Made by a program: the position numbers and the translations under genes
In this document: positions 23,801 through 31,845 of the stretch, piece by piece
Numbering within the stretch: the stretch's first letter is position 1
How the letters are laid out: every line of letters begins with the position of its first letter
Origin: Martelella mediterranea
Lineage (GTDB): Bacteria > Pseudomonadota > Alphaproteobacteria > Rhizobiales > Rhizobiaceae
DNA: 64,000 nucleotides
Reading direction: 5' to 3'
Assembly: GCA_003001975.1 (NCBI GenBank)
Contig: PVUG01000010.1
Location: 26,978-90,977 of the forward strand
The notes under the pieces: model-generated
Databases searched by the model: none
What the model was told of the DNA's origin: nothing
The model's input: the letters and a program-made list of their open reading frames with translations, nothing else

Positions 23801-24229
23801 CTAGGCCGTAGACTCGTAACGCTTTAGCCATAATCGCACTGAGAAGAGCTTGATTGCCGCGAGATAGTTGTCGGCGCGTTTATCGTAACGCGTTGCAATT
23901 CCACGCGCTTCCTTGATGCGATTGAAGAACCGCTCGACGAGATTTCGATAGCGATAGAGGAACGAGCTGAAGGCGAAGGTCTTTCTCCGGTTTCGTTTCG
24001 CCGGGATGTTGGCAAATGCCTTCGCCTGAATTGCCGTGGCGCGGATGGCGTCGGTGTCATAGCCGCGATCGGCCAAAAGCGTCGTTCCGGCATGAAGTCT
24101 GGAGAGCAGATCTTCGGCGTAGCGACAATCAGCATGCTGACCTTCCGAGAGGCGAAGATCAATCGGCAGCCCGTCGGCATCAACGAGAGCGTGGATCTTC
24201 GTTGTCAGGCCGCCTCTGGAACGTCCCAT
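23801..24229 (-). CDS. IS5-family transposase, second reading frame
   Basis: A protein of 142 residues: GRSRGGLTTKIHALVDADGL, then LADRGYDTDAIRA and the YRNLVERFFNRIKEARGIAT signature carrying the catalytic Glu. It is the 3' half of a two-frame IS5 (IS427-type) transposase; the 5' half ends in an overlapping frame at 24205-24570, and the full enzyme is expected to arise by programmed frameshifting in the overlap. No internal stops are seen. Confidence 0.9.
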   Translation of the reverse strand: MGRSRGGLTTKIHALVDADGLPIDLRLSEGQHADCRYAEDLLSRLHAGTTLLADRGYDTDAIRATAIQAKAFANIPAKRNRRKTFAFSSFLYRYRNLVERFFNRIKEARGIATRYDKRADNYLAAIKLFSVRLWLKRYESTA

Positions 24230-24570
24230 GCTTCGATTGGCGCCCCCTTTTTACCGGTGGCGCCATGCTGATGTACGCGAACACACGACGAGTCGATCAT
24301 CTGAATATCGCCGTCGAAGGCGGAAGAAATCGCCTTGAGAAGGCGATCCCAGACACCAGCCCGCCGCCAGCGGACAAAGCGATTATAACAGGTGGTGTGA
24401 GGACCATAGCGTTCCGGAACATCGGCCCATGGACTGCCGGTGCGAAAGCGCCAGAGTATGCCGTTGATCACACGGCGATCATCAACCCGCGGCACGCCGC
24501 GGCTGTTGTTGGGCAGAAGCGGCTCGATCACCGCCCACTCGAAATCCGTCAGGTCAAAACGTCGGCGCAT
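24205..24570 (-). CDS. IS5-family transposase, first reading frame
   Basis: A protein of 121 residues from the ATG at 24570, with GGAG ten bases upstream. It reads RRRFDLTDFEWAVIEPLLP, then VINGILWRFRTGSPWADVPE and IQMIDSSCVRVHQHGA, which holds the first catalytic Asp of the DDE domain. It overlaps the second frame by 25 bp; the overlap contains A- and G-rich runs suited to a frameshift. The element spans roughly 23790-24600; I could not define its inverted repeats with confidence. Confidence 0.88.
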   Translation of the reverse strand: MRRRFDLTDFEWAVIEPLLPNNSRGVPRVDDRRVINGILWRFRTGSPWADVPERYGPHTTCYNRFVRWRRAGVWDRLLKAISSAFDGDIQMIDSSCVRVHQHGATGKKGAPIEAWDVPEAA

Positions 24571-24603
24571 TAATGGTCTCCTTTCCAGAGACCATTGAAT
24601 CAA

Positions 24604-24826
24604 ATCACTCCGGCGAAGTGAACCCGTTTATGGGTTTACGGCCTAATATCGCCTTCCAGCGGTCGCCCCGAGAAGGCATCAACGAGACTGCCGCTCGATC
24701 GAGCCAGAACATGCCGGACGCAAACGCGCAAATACAAACCAGATTGAAGCGAGCATCGCATCATGGGGTAGAAATCAATTGACGGCTGACCTGTGAAGGT
24801 TTCCCTGGTGCATTGCGGAAACAGCC
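24604..24826. other. short gap without a recognisable gene
   Basis: Between the IS5 element and the scpB stop; no motif or convincing frame was found. Confidence 0.4.
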
Positions 24827-25528
24827 TCATTCCTCTTCGCCCTCCACCGCGGCCGCCATCGCCTCCTCCTGCACGGCGGCCCTGCTCAACAACCCCGCAT
24901 CCTCGAGGGCCTCGATATCCGGCAGATCGCGAAGCGTTTCCATGCCGAATGCCGCGAGGAAGTGCTTCGTCGTGACATAGGTATAGGGCGCGCCGGGTGT
25001 CGGGCTGCGGGGCCCGGAGGCGATGAGGGCGGCGTTGCGGAGCGCGCCAATCGTGTCGCGGCTGACCCCCTTGCCGAAGATTTTTGACAGTTCGGCGCGG
25101 GTGATGGGCTGGAAATAGCCGACGGCCATCAGCACCATCGACTCGAACTCGGACAACATCGTTGCCGCGCCGCGTGTTGGCGCATTCGAAGCTTGTATCG
25201 CATCGGCGTAAGCCGAACGGCTTCGGTGCTGCCAGCCGCCGGCGACGGCGACGATCTCGTAGGGCCGGCCGGCGAGTTCTTCGCGGAGATCGGCGATCAG
25301 CAGGTCAATGCTGCAGCCCTTGCCAACGACGCGGGCGAGCGTCTCGCGGGTGACCGGCTCGGCGGCGGCGAAGATCACCGCCTCGACGCGCAGCATCCAT
25401 TCGCGCCAGCGCAGCTCCGGCGGCAGCCCCTCAAGCTCACGATCAAAGAGGCGTTCGCCTCCCGCCTTTTGGTCCGCGGCGTTCGCTTTCTTGCGGCGGG
25501 ATGGCCTGTTGTCTGCTGCTCCGGTCAT
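24827..25528 (-). CDS. scpB: ScpB-like protein (SMC-Scp partner homologue)
   Basis: A protein of 233 residues. After a basic N-terminal tail comes the paired winged-helix fold of ScpB: LRVEAVIFAAAEPVTRETLA, then LADL-type helix, AAGGWQHRSRSAYAD, and a second wing with ITRAELSKIFGKGVSRDTIG and GAPYTYVTTKHFLAAFGM. It ends in an acidic tail. Chromosomal ScpB joins ScpA and SMC in chromosome condensation; this copy has no scpA next to it and sits 2 bp after a DUF1403 gene, an arrangement seen in mobile rhizobial DNA, so its job may be specific to the element. Confidence 0.85.
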   Translation of the reverse strand: MTGAADNRPSRRKKANAADQKAGGERLFDRELEGLPPELRWREWMLRVEAVIFAAAEPVTRETLARVVGKGCSIDLLIADLREELAGRPYEIVAVAGGWQHRSRSAYADAIQASNAPTRGAATMLSEFESMVLMAVGYFQPITRAELSKIFGKGVSRDTIGALRNAALIASGPRSPTPGAPYTYVTTKHFLAAFGMETLRDLPDIEALEDAGLLSRAAVQEEAMAAAVEGEEE

Positions 25529-25530
25529 GG

Positions 25531-26484
25531 TTACAACCCATAAATCCGGAACGACGACCGGCCCGACAATTCGCGCACGGCGCCGAAACTCTCGAGCCGT
25601 TCAAACAGGCGCGAGGCAGCCCAACGTGAAAGGTTGCTGCCGGGCGCTGATGCCGGCATGGCGTCCGCGTCCAGCAGTCTCTGAATGACAGGGCCCGCGC
25701 CTTTGGTCCGCACTTTCGGGGCGACGGTCACAAGAATGTCGGCCCGGCGCCCGATCGCATCCGCCGCGCGCAATGCGAACCCGGCCCCGTCGGCTATGGC
25801 GAGGCAGACGGCACGGGCGAACGCCGGTTCACCCGGGCGCACGCGTCCCCTGCCCCCGATGGTGCGAAACGAAGGGCCGTAGCGCTCCGCCATCAGCAGC
25901 GGCACGGGGCGGTTCCATTTGAGCTGGCTTGCAATCATCATATCGGCCAGGGCCCAGGCCAGTGGCTCGGCGTCCGGGCGGTCGCGGTAGATGGCCGAAA
26001 CGAGTTCCGCCACAACAAACGGAACAGCCCGGCCGGACTGGAGCGCTGTATCCGCCAGCTCCGGGATGGTGGAAAGGTGGTCGTCAAAGGACAGTCCCAT
26101 CAGGTCGGCAAGATCGGCGGCCTGCTTTGTGGAGAAGCCGGGTTTTCGGGTGGCGAGCCTTTTGTAGGCCAAAACCATCTTGCCAGCGGGGCCCGGATCG
26201 TCGCCGGCGGCGGTGAGCAGGACGGCATCGCGCAGCCCCGCCTCGTCCTCGTTGCGACCGGTCAGACGGACGGCGCAGACGGCGCATTTCAGGGCCTGCC
26301 GCTCGCGCCAGCAGCCGCCCCAGACTGGCTCGGCGCGAACGAGATCATCGAGGGATTTCAGAGCGATACCGGCCGAGAAGGCGGTATCAACTTCGGTCAG
26401 ATCGGGCCCACGCGGGCGGGCCCAAGCTGGCAGGGGCGCGGTGATCGCGGCGGTTCTGGCGTGTGGTGCGGCGAGCGAATCCAT
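25531..26484 (-). CDS. DUF1403 family protein
   Basis: A protein of 317 residues, mostly helical. Recognisable stretches are [40 protein letters not shown] and [20 protein letters not shown] with R-R-hydrophobic helices. DUF1403 proteins have no known activity but are regularly found with ScpB-like and tyrosine-recombinase genes in Rhizobiales. The gene ends 2 bp before scpB on the same strand, so the two form an operon; the recombinase is divergent, sharing a 146-bp promoter region with a long palindrome. Confidence 0.8.
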   Translation of the reverse strand: MDSLAAPHARTAAITAPLPAWARPRGPDLTEVDTAFSAGIALKSLDDLVRAEPVWGGCWRERQALKCAVCAVRLTGRNEDEAGLRDAVLLTAAGDDPGPAGKMVLAYKRLATRKPGFSTKQAADLADLMGLSFDDHLSTIPELADTALQSGRAVPFVVAELVSAIYRDRPDAEPLAWALADMMIASQLKWNRPVPLLMAERYGPSFRTIGGRGRVRPGEPAFARAVCLAIADGAGFALRAADAIGRRADILVTVAPKVRTKGAGPVIQRLLDADAMPASAPGSNLSRWAASRLFERLESFGAVRELSGRSSFRIYGL

Positions 26485-26561
26485 GGCGTCAACGCTAACC
26501 GAGAAGAGCAGTTAATGCCAGTATAATCGGACATAACCGCACGGCTTGTCTTTTAAATAAA

Positions 26562-26590
26562 ATGATTGATAATGTTGTATTATCATTCAT
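26562..26590. promoter_or_regulatory. 29-bp palindrome between DUF1403 and the recombinase
   Basis: ATGATTGATAAT, a 5-bp centre, then ATTATCATTCAT: arms of 12 bp match at 11 positions. It lies in the AT-rich divergent promoter region and could be an operator for one of the flanking products or a recombination/binding site. Its position also argues that the recombinase starts downstream at 26631. Confidence 0.6.
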
Positions 26591-26630
26591 AATGCACTTC
26601 ATAAAGAAAACCCGCGTTTTGAGGCCGCAA

Positions 26631-27710
26631 ATGCCCGAAAATGATGTCGATCCGACCTCTGCTCCGTCTTACGGCACGCCGCGGCAGGATGATTCAGAGC
26701 TTTCCGTGGTGTCGACCGGCCCGGCCGCCAGTCTTGCGCCGCTTGTCGACCGCGCCCGCTCCTACGTCGAGGCCGCCTCGTCCGCCAATACGCGGCGCGC
26801 CTATGCGTCGGACTGGAAACACTTTGCCGGCTGGTGCCGGCGCAAGGGGCTTGCGACCATGCCGCCCGATCCGCAGACCGTCGGGCTTTACATCACCGCG
26901 CTCGCCTCCGGCGAAACCGCACCCCGGGCAAAGCCGAGCGCGGTCTCCACCATCGAGCGGCGGCTGTCGGCGATCTCGTGGAACTATGCGCAGCGCGGCC
27001 TCACGCTCGATCGTCGCGACCGCCACATCGCCACGGTGCTGGCCGGCATCCGCAATCGCCATGCAGCGCCCCCGCGCCAGAAGGAGGCGATCCTGCCGGA
27101 GGAGCTGATCGCCATGGTCGAAACGCTTGATCGCGGAACGCTCAGGGGCCTGCGCGATCGCGCCATGCTGCTGATCGGCTTTGCCGGCGGTCTGCGCCGC
27201 TCGGAAATCGTCGCGCTCGATTGCGGCCGCGATCAGAGCGAGGATGGAAACGGCTGGATCGAAATCCTCGACAAGGGCATGCTGGTGACGCTGCGCGGCA
27301 AGACCGGCTGGCGCGAGGTCGAGATCGGCCGCGGCTCCTCCGATCTCACCTGCCCGGTCGCAGCCGTCGAAACCTGGCTGAAGCTCGGCAGGATCGGCCA
27401 CGGCCCGCTGTTCCGCCGCGTCACCGGCAAGGGCAAGGCCGTCGGTCCCGAACGGCTGAAGGATCAGGAGATCGCCCGCCTCATCAAGAAGACCGTTCTT
27501 GCCGCCGGCATTCGCGGCGAACTGCCCGAAGCAGAGCGGATAAAACTGTTCTCCGGGCACTCCCTGCGGGCCGGGCTTGCTTCTTCCGCCGAGGTCGATG
27601 AACGCTATGTCCAGAAACAGCTCGGCCATGCGTCTGCCGAAATGACCCGGCGTTATCAGCGCCGCCGCGACCGGTTCAGGGTTAACCTCACCAAGGCGGC
27701 CGGTCTGTAA
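26631..27710 (+). CDS. tyrosine recombinase / site-specific integrase
   Basis: A protein of 359 residues from the ATG at 26631 (GAGG eight bases upstream). The N-terminal SAM-like core-binding domain includes SSANTRRAYASDWKHFAGWC. The catalytic domain carries the tyrosine recombinase set: the first Arg in GGLRRSEIVAL, the HSLRAG box, LGHAS, and the Tyr in TRRYQRRRDRF. These enzymes cut and rejoin DNA at specific sites. Divergent from DUF1403-scpB and not next to an attachment site I can see, it may serve replicon dimer resolution or the mobility of this module. Confidence 0.92.
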   Translation: MPENDVDPTSAPSYGTPRQDDSELSVVSTGPAASLAPLVDRARSYVEAASSANTRRAYASDWKHFAGWCRRKGLATMPPDPQTVGLYITALASGETAPRAKPSAVSTIERRLSAISWNYAQRGLTLDRRDRHIATVLAGIRNRHAAPPRQKEAILPEELIAMVETLDRGTLRGLRDRAMLLIGFAGGLRRSEIVALDCGRDQSEDGNGWIEILDKGMLVTLRGKTGWREVEIGRGSSDLTCPVAAVETWLKLGRIGHGPLFRRVTGKGKAVGPERLKDQEIARLIKKTVLAAGIRGELPEAERIKLFSGHSLRAGLASSAEVDERYVQKQLGHASAEMTRRYQRRRDRFRVNLTKAAGL

Positions 27711-27801
27711 CAGTGGCCCCTCCCCCTGCCCTGGCCCCACTTGCCGATCATCGGCAATGAATTATATAGTCAACATGGTCATTCTGGTCAGGAGACGCAT
27801 A

Positions 27802-28068
27802 ATGCAGCCCGTGTCGCACGATGAAAAGAACTGGACGGTCGCCAAGGCAAAGGCCAAGCTTTCGGAGGTGATCGAGCGTGCGCAATCCACGCCACAGACG
27901 ATTACACGCAACGGCAAGCCGAGCGTCGTGGTGGTCTCCGCCGAAGAATGGCAAAGGAAGGTCGCGCGCAAGGGGACCTTGGCCGAATTTCTTCTGGCGT
28001 CCCCGTTGCGTGGCGCCGAGCTAGATCTCGACCGGCAGGCTGACGAACCGCGCGATCTATCGCTGTGA
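27802..28068 (+). CDS. Phd/YefM-type antitoxin
   Basis: A protein of 88 residues from the ATG at 27802, with AGGAG upstream. WTVAKAKAKLSEVIERAQST, then QTITRNGKPSVVVVSAEEWQ is the classic Phd/YefM DNA-binding fold. The C-terminal part (LLASPLRGAELDLDRQADEP) would wrap around and block the toxin. It represses its own promoter as a complex with the toxin. The stop overlaps the toxin start (GTGA). Confidence 0.92.
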   Translation: MQPVSHDEKNWTVAKAKAKLSEVIERAQSTPQTITRNGKPSVVVVSAEEWQRKVARKGTLAEFLLASPLRGAELDLDRQADEPRDLSL

Positions 28069-28487
28069 AGCTCCTGCTTGACACCAATGTTCTGTCTGAA
28101 GTGACGAAGCCGCGCCCGGAGAGCCGCGTTCTTGCATGGCTGGATGAGATTGACGAGGATCGCTCCTTTATCAGTGTCGTGTCGTTTGCCGAAATCCGTC
28201 GTGGTGTCGCGCTCATGGACAGCGGGCGAAGGCGCGATGCTCTCGCCGAGTGGCTTGCCAATGATCTGCTGCAACGTTTCGAGCACCGCGTGCTTGCGGT
28301 GGATGAGGCCGTAGCTTTCGCCTGGGGCGACCTGATGGGAGACGCAAAGCGTCGTGGACGCGGAATGTCATCGATGGACGGGCTGATCGCGGCCACGGCA
28401 ATGGCACACGGTCTCACCCTCGCAACACGCAACATCAAGGATTTCACGGGTTGTGGCGTAGAGCTGATCGATCCATGGGCCGTGTGA
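28065..28487 (+). CDS. PIN-domain toxin (VapC/FitB-like)
   Basis: A protein of 140 residues, start GTG overlapping the antitoxin stop. PIN-domain acidic residues are in place: LLLDTNVLSE at the start, SFAEIRRGV, then SSMDGLIAATAMAHGL and TRNIKDF. Such toxins are magnesium-dependent ribonucleases that cut tRNA or other RNA when the antitoxin is lost. The pair would stabilise this DNA after replication. It follows the recombinase closely, as addiction modules often do. Confidence 0.93.
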   Translation: MKLLLDTNVLSEVTKPRPESRVLAWLDEIDEDRSFISVVSFAEIRRGVALMDSGRRRDALAEWLANDLLQRFEHRVLAVDEAVAFAWGDLMGDAKRRGRGMSSMDGLIAATAMAHGLTLATRNIKDFTGCGVELIDPWAV

Positions 28488-28747
28488 AGTACAAATCCGG
28501 CCCGGCCGACTGTCGCTATCGCTCCGCTGCGACGTTCTGATTGCTGAAACTGCGTGAACGGGGCAAACAAAGTAGCTCAATCGCCAGGTTGAGGCCGTGT
28601 GTCGGTTCATTTTCAAACACTGCCGGCCCATCCCCTCACGCTATCCATTATCTTTGCGCTATTGACCTGTTCCGGACGGAGTGGAAGGGCCTTGGCAGCA
28701 GATCGCTGAACGGAAAATAGGGCGGAGTCACCCTGCTCGACAGTGTG
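28488..28747. other. gap without a recognisable gene
   Basis: 260 bp between the PIN toxin and an uncharacterised gene; no motif or frame that I could support. Confidence 0.4.
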
Positions 28748-29137
28748 CTAAAGCCGGTGCTTCTGGCCTCTGGTAGAGTTGCGAGCTTCTTCCAGTGTTT
28801 GCAATGAGCGTGCCATAGCTTTGTAAGATACGATAATCCCACGTTCCTGCGACACCTCTTCGGCGACGGTGATGTTCGAGCTTATCGTATGCATGCTTGA
28901 ACTGCATGTAGTTGATCCAATGACCGGCATCGTTCCATGGTCAGCGATGCCGTCTTTGATTTTGGTAAACGCAGGTCCGACTCGATTTGCTTTGATTCGG
29001 AGATGTTTTAGCGCAAGCTCCATGCTTTTAGGGCGGGCGAGCGGCGCGGCATAGCGCTTGTCGAGCTGTGACCTTAATCGTGACCTTGTCTGTTCCGTTG
29101 GCGAGCGGCACAGTGCATTTAACAACTTTATGCGCAT
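28748..29137 (-). CDS. uncharacterised protein downstream of repC
   Basis: A protein of up to 129 residues, basic and helical at the start (RLRSQLDKRYAAPLARPKSM), then KHLRIKANRVGPAFTKIKDG and ISSNITVAEEVSQERG. I do not recognise a family. Its composition is lower in GC than the modules to its left and resembles the rep genes. It is oriented like repC, and the parS-like pair lies between them. The frame could be a real small plasmid gene or chance. Confidence 0.4.
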   Translation of the reverse strand: MRIKLLNALCRSPTEQTRSRLRSQLDKRYAAPLARPKSMELALKHLRIKANRVGPAFTKIKDGIADHGTMPVIGSTTCSSSMHTISSNITVAEEVSQERGIIVSYKAMARSLQTLEEARNSTRGQKHRL

Positions 29138-29169
29138 TTATCCCGGTTGCGTGGATGCTGTATCTTCTG

Positions 29170-29187
29170 GGGTAACAGCTGTTACTC
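29170..29187. repeat. parS-like palindrome 1
   Basis: GTAACAGCTGTTAC at 29172-29185 is a perfect 14-bp palindrome, extended by GG on the left. It closely resembles the repABC centromere consensus (a 16-mer GTT..C.GC.G..AAC with central CnGCnG). RepB is the expected binder. A second copy starts 93 bp further on. Confidence 0.7.
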
Positions 29188-29262
29188 CCTGCGGCCTGGC
29201 TTTCGTTCTGCTGGGCGACTACATCAAAGTCACCGGTTTGTGCGGTCGTGCCCTACTCCAAA

Positions 29263-29280
29263 GGGTAACAGCTGTTACCC
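29263..29280. repeat. parS-like palindrome 2
   Basis: GGGTAACAGCTGTTACCC is a perfect 18-bp palindrome with the same core as the site at 29172. It lies 49 bp downstream of the repC stop, a known position for partition sites in repABC replicons. Confidence 0.75.
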
Positions 29281-29328
29281 CCTCTTCCCCCCAGCTATCA
29301 GTTTAAACAAAGCAGAGCGGAAGGGAAT

Positions 29329-30540
29329 TCAACACGGCCGCTGGCTAAGTCCATAAATGCTTCGCGCTAGATGCAGTTTGCCTTCGGCTGCTCTGCGGAC
29401 CAAACCAATTAGATAAGACCCTGGATTCCGGACAGCATCAGGATTTCTCAGGCACTTTTCGAGAATGACGACAACCATGATGGCGGCACGGGAAACGCCA
29501 ACATCATTGCAAGCACTTTTCCATAAGGATTGTGGCAGCCCGAGCACCGAACAAGCTGTCGGCGCAGCATGTACGACATCTCGCCATGTTTGAAATTCTG
29601 CCTCGAGTACCGCTCGAGACTTTGAGCAAGCGCTGCTAAAAATGGGTAGCTCAATACGATCGGCAGGAGCTTTTTCAACTGTGCGCGATGAATCTGCGCA
29701 GCATCCATTCTCTTCCAAGCCCTTCGGAATCGATTGCAACTCAGACATATGTGTTCGAGCAGGACTATCGATTACAGAAATCTGATTTTGATAATTTGTA
29801 GTAGTATTGCGGGTGACATTTTTGACATCCTCGGATGACATATTGTCATTCTCTTTTGGTGTTATGGCTCTTTCAACGTGATGAACCGTCTTGGAATACA
29901 GTGCTTCCAAGTGCGCTTCAGTATCACATACATCGGTGTCGGCTTCACGGACGAAAGCGATTTCATCGATCAACTTGGAGGCTTCGGTTTCGGGGAGCAA
30001 GCTCGACATATCTACCAAGGCGCGTGAAAGCGTCGTGATTGAGCGGCGGGCCTTGCGCTCGCGAGCGATGCGTTCTTGGTTTTCATCAGCCTTGGACTTC
30101 AGTTCCTGAAATGATGCGCGGGCAGGGGAGAAATCGAGGCCATACGCCTCGCCAAGTGAACCATCTGCGGTACGGTATGAAAAGCGTCGCCCTGTTGGGC
30201 TATCCCGATAGGCTAATAGACCCGCTTCTACCAATTGCCTAACCGCGCGGATAACGGTTCTGGTCGAACGCATCGTGAATTCCGCCAGTTTACGATTTGA
30301 GATAGCCACGATCGGGCGCGCATTTCCGATCCAGTCGGATTGACGTGTAAGGTTCAGTAGGATGTCCAGCACATGATACGCGGTCCCGGATATACCGAGA
30401 ACGGGCGCGACTTTTTTCAAGGTTAGGCACGCCTGAGCTTTGTCCACATCAGGAAATTTCTCTGAATTGGCTAGCCGGATGCTTTTGGCAATTGCCGGCG
30501 TTATCCGGCGGAAGCCGGCAGTACAGATTTCTTTTTGCAT
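29329..30540 (-). CDS. repC: RepC replication initiator
   Basis: A protein of 403 residues with the RepC form: an N-terminal winged-helix region with ILLNLTRQSDWIGNARPIVA, then ISNRKLAEFTMRSTRTVIRA and RQLVEAGLLAYRDSPTGRRF, a variable middle, and a C-terminal domain with CSVLGLPQSLWKSAC and NPGSYLIGLVRRA. RepC is the only protein needed to start replication in this family, and the origin generally lies inside its gene; the AT-rich part at about 29740-29870 is the best candidate. It is the last gene of repABC and is likely controlled by the antisense RNA in the repB-repC gap. Confidence 0.93.
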   Translation of the reverse strand: MQKEICTAGFRRITPAIAKSIRLANSEKFPDVDKAQACLTLKKVAPVLGISGTAYHVLDILLNLTRQSDWIGNARPIVAISNRKLAEFTMRSTRTVIRAVRQLVEAGLLAYRDSPTGRRFSYRTADGSLGEAYGLDFSPARASFQELKSKADENQERIARERKARRSITTLSRALVDMSSLLPETEASKLIDEIAFVREADTDVCDTEAHLEALYSKTVHHVERAITPKENDNMSSEDVKNVTRNTTTNYQNQISVIDSPARTHMSELQSIPKGLEENGCCADSSRTVEKAPADRIELPIFSSACSKSRAVLEAEFQTWRDVVHAAPTACSVLGLPQSLWKSACNDVGVSRAAIMVVVILEKCLRNPDAVRNPGSYLIGLVRRAAEGKLHLARSIYGLSQRPC

Positions 30541-30652
30541 AACAAACCACCCGCCGTCCTGCCAGGGATCGACGCCTCTTCACTTCTAGGGATTTGCAGC
30601 CAAAAAATCCAAAAAAAGGACACACGAAACCGCCGGTCCGTTCGGTCCGGTC

Positions 30653-30681
30653 TTGATTCGCTCTCACATCTGCCGTAGAAA
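30653..30681 (+). promoter_or_regulatory. promoter of the counter-transcribed RNA
   Basis: TTGATT (30653-30658), a 17-bp spacer, then TAGAAA (30676-30681), directed against repC. It would start a transcript near 30688. Confidence 0.55.
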
Positions 30682-30687
30682 GTAATT

Positions 30688-30775
30688 GGAAAATGGGGCT
30701 ACGACGGATGTTTTTCAGATCGTTTTGGCCTCGAAAATGGGCTTGCCGATGCCAGTCGGTGAGCCCTTTTCTTTT
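30688..30775 (+). ncRNA. putative counter-transcribed RNA (incompatibility RNA)
   Basis: The repB-repC gap in repABC plasmids encodes a small antisense RNA that lowers repC expression and determines incompatibility. Here a promoter pair faces opposite to repC and about 50 bp later a strong hairpin with a T-run ends the transcript, giving an RNA of about 88 nt. The hairpin GGGCT..AGCCC is the likely loop that meets the repC leader. The exact 5' end is inferred. Confidence 0.65.
30739..30775 (+). terminator. terminator hairpin of the counter-transcribed RNA
   Basis: GGGCT (30739-30743) pairs with AGCCC (30762-30766), with an inner CCGA/TCGG pairing, followed by TTTTCTTTT. The structure on the other strand lies in the repC leader. 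Confidence 0.75.
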
Positions 30776-30795
30776 GCTGGCGCGCTAAGTCATCT

Positions 30796-31845
30796 TTAGG
30801 TCTCCTGCTTGCCACTATAAGCTCTAAGAAGTTCGGGAAGCTGTTCCACGAGCCAGTCCGAAAAACCATCAGACGCCGACTGGTCGATCGAAATTTGCGT
30901 TGCCTTGGCGGTCTTTGTGACCTTGATAACGTTCTTTCCAGCGTCGTTTTTGATCTCTCGGGACGCCGGTTGAGCTTTCTTTGTTTCCAAGACGCCGATC
31001 AACCGAGTGAGGCGCACATCACTGTCCATTGAGACCCAGTCGGATGACTCAACAAGATCATCAATTGAGCTGGCCTTCTGCGCGGATAGGGCGCCTTTGC
31101 GGTAAAGCTCAGCAAACCTGTCCCACCTCGGGCGACCGCTTTTGGGAGCGGGGCCGATCCGGTGAAGAAGGTCACTCGGCAAGGCATCCACGAGCGCGGT
31201 CAGCATGGATATGTAGGGGAGGGCACTTCCGCCGTCCCGACCTAGGGATTGAGCGATTGTCTTGCGAGTAAATCCACGCTCCTTGAGGCTATGGGCGAAA
31301 AGCGCCTGTTCGATAAAGGAAAGGTCTTTGCGCTCAGTATTCTCGCGCCCCTGAGCGATCACGAGGTCTTCGTCCGATAGTTCACGAACAATCGCCTTGA
31401 CCGGCTGCCCTAGGTGGCGGCACGCCTGCCACCGCCGGTGTCCATAGGCCAGTTGATAGTGCCCGACACGATCTTTCATCGGCCTGACTAGGACTGGAAC
31501 CTGCTGGCCGCTCTCCTCTATGCTCGCGACAAAGTTTGGGAACTGAGGATCGCTCCCGATGTCCATGCGATCGCGCACAAAAGAAGCGTGAATATTGGAA
31601 GGGTCAATATCAACAACGCGCTCTCCATCAGAGAGCGAACGACGCAGCTCTTCATTTTCGGCCTCAATCGCCGATAAAGAATCCGACATGGCTCTGACCG
31701 AACCGGAGGAGCGCGGCCGGGAAGGCGTATCATTTGTCCGAGGCGTTTCCTCCCCACTATCTGATGCCTGTTTGGCAAGAGTCTCGGGAGACACGTTGCC
31801 AAACATCGACTGCATTCTTTTCTTGCGATCAGAAGACTTGGTCAT
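30796..31845 (-). CDS. repB: RepB, ParB-like partition protein
   Basis: A protein of 349 residues if started at the ATG at 31845, whose ATGA overlaps the repA stop; a TTG four codons earlier is the alternative. ParB-type parts: DPSNIHASFVRDRMD, then VPVLVRPM, LAYGHRRWQACRHLGQPV and GRENTERKDLSFIEQALFAH, followed by a helix-turn-helix (GFTRKTIAQSLGRDGGSALP) and the RepB plasmid-partition domain. RepB binds parS and stimulates RepA. The two palindromes downstream of repC are its probable sites. Confidence 0.94.
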   Translation of the reverse strand: MTKSSDRKKRMQSMFGNVSPETLAKQASDSGEETPRTNDTPSRPRSSGSVRAMSDSLSAIEAENEELRRSLSDGERVVDIDPSNIHASFVRDRMDIGSDPQFPNFVASIEESGQQVPVLVRPMKDRVGHYQLAYGHRRWQACRHLGQPVKAIVRELSDEDLVIAQGRENTERKDLSFIEQALFAHSLKERGFTRKTIAQSLGRDGGSALPYISMLTALVDALPSDLLHRIGPAPKSGRPRWDRFAELYRKGALSAQKASSIDDLVESSDWVSMDSDVRLTRLIGVLETKKAQPASREIKNDAGKNVIKVTKTAKATQISIDQSASDGFSDWLVEQLPELLRAYSGKQET

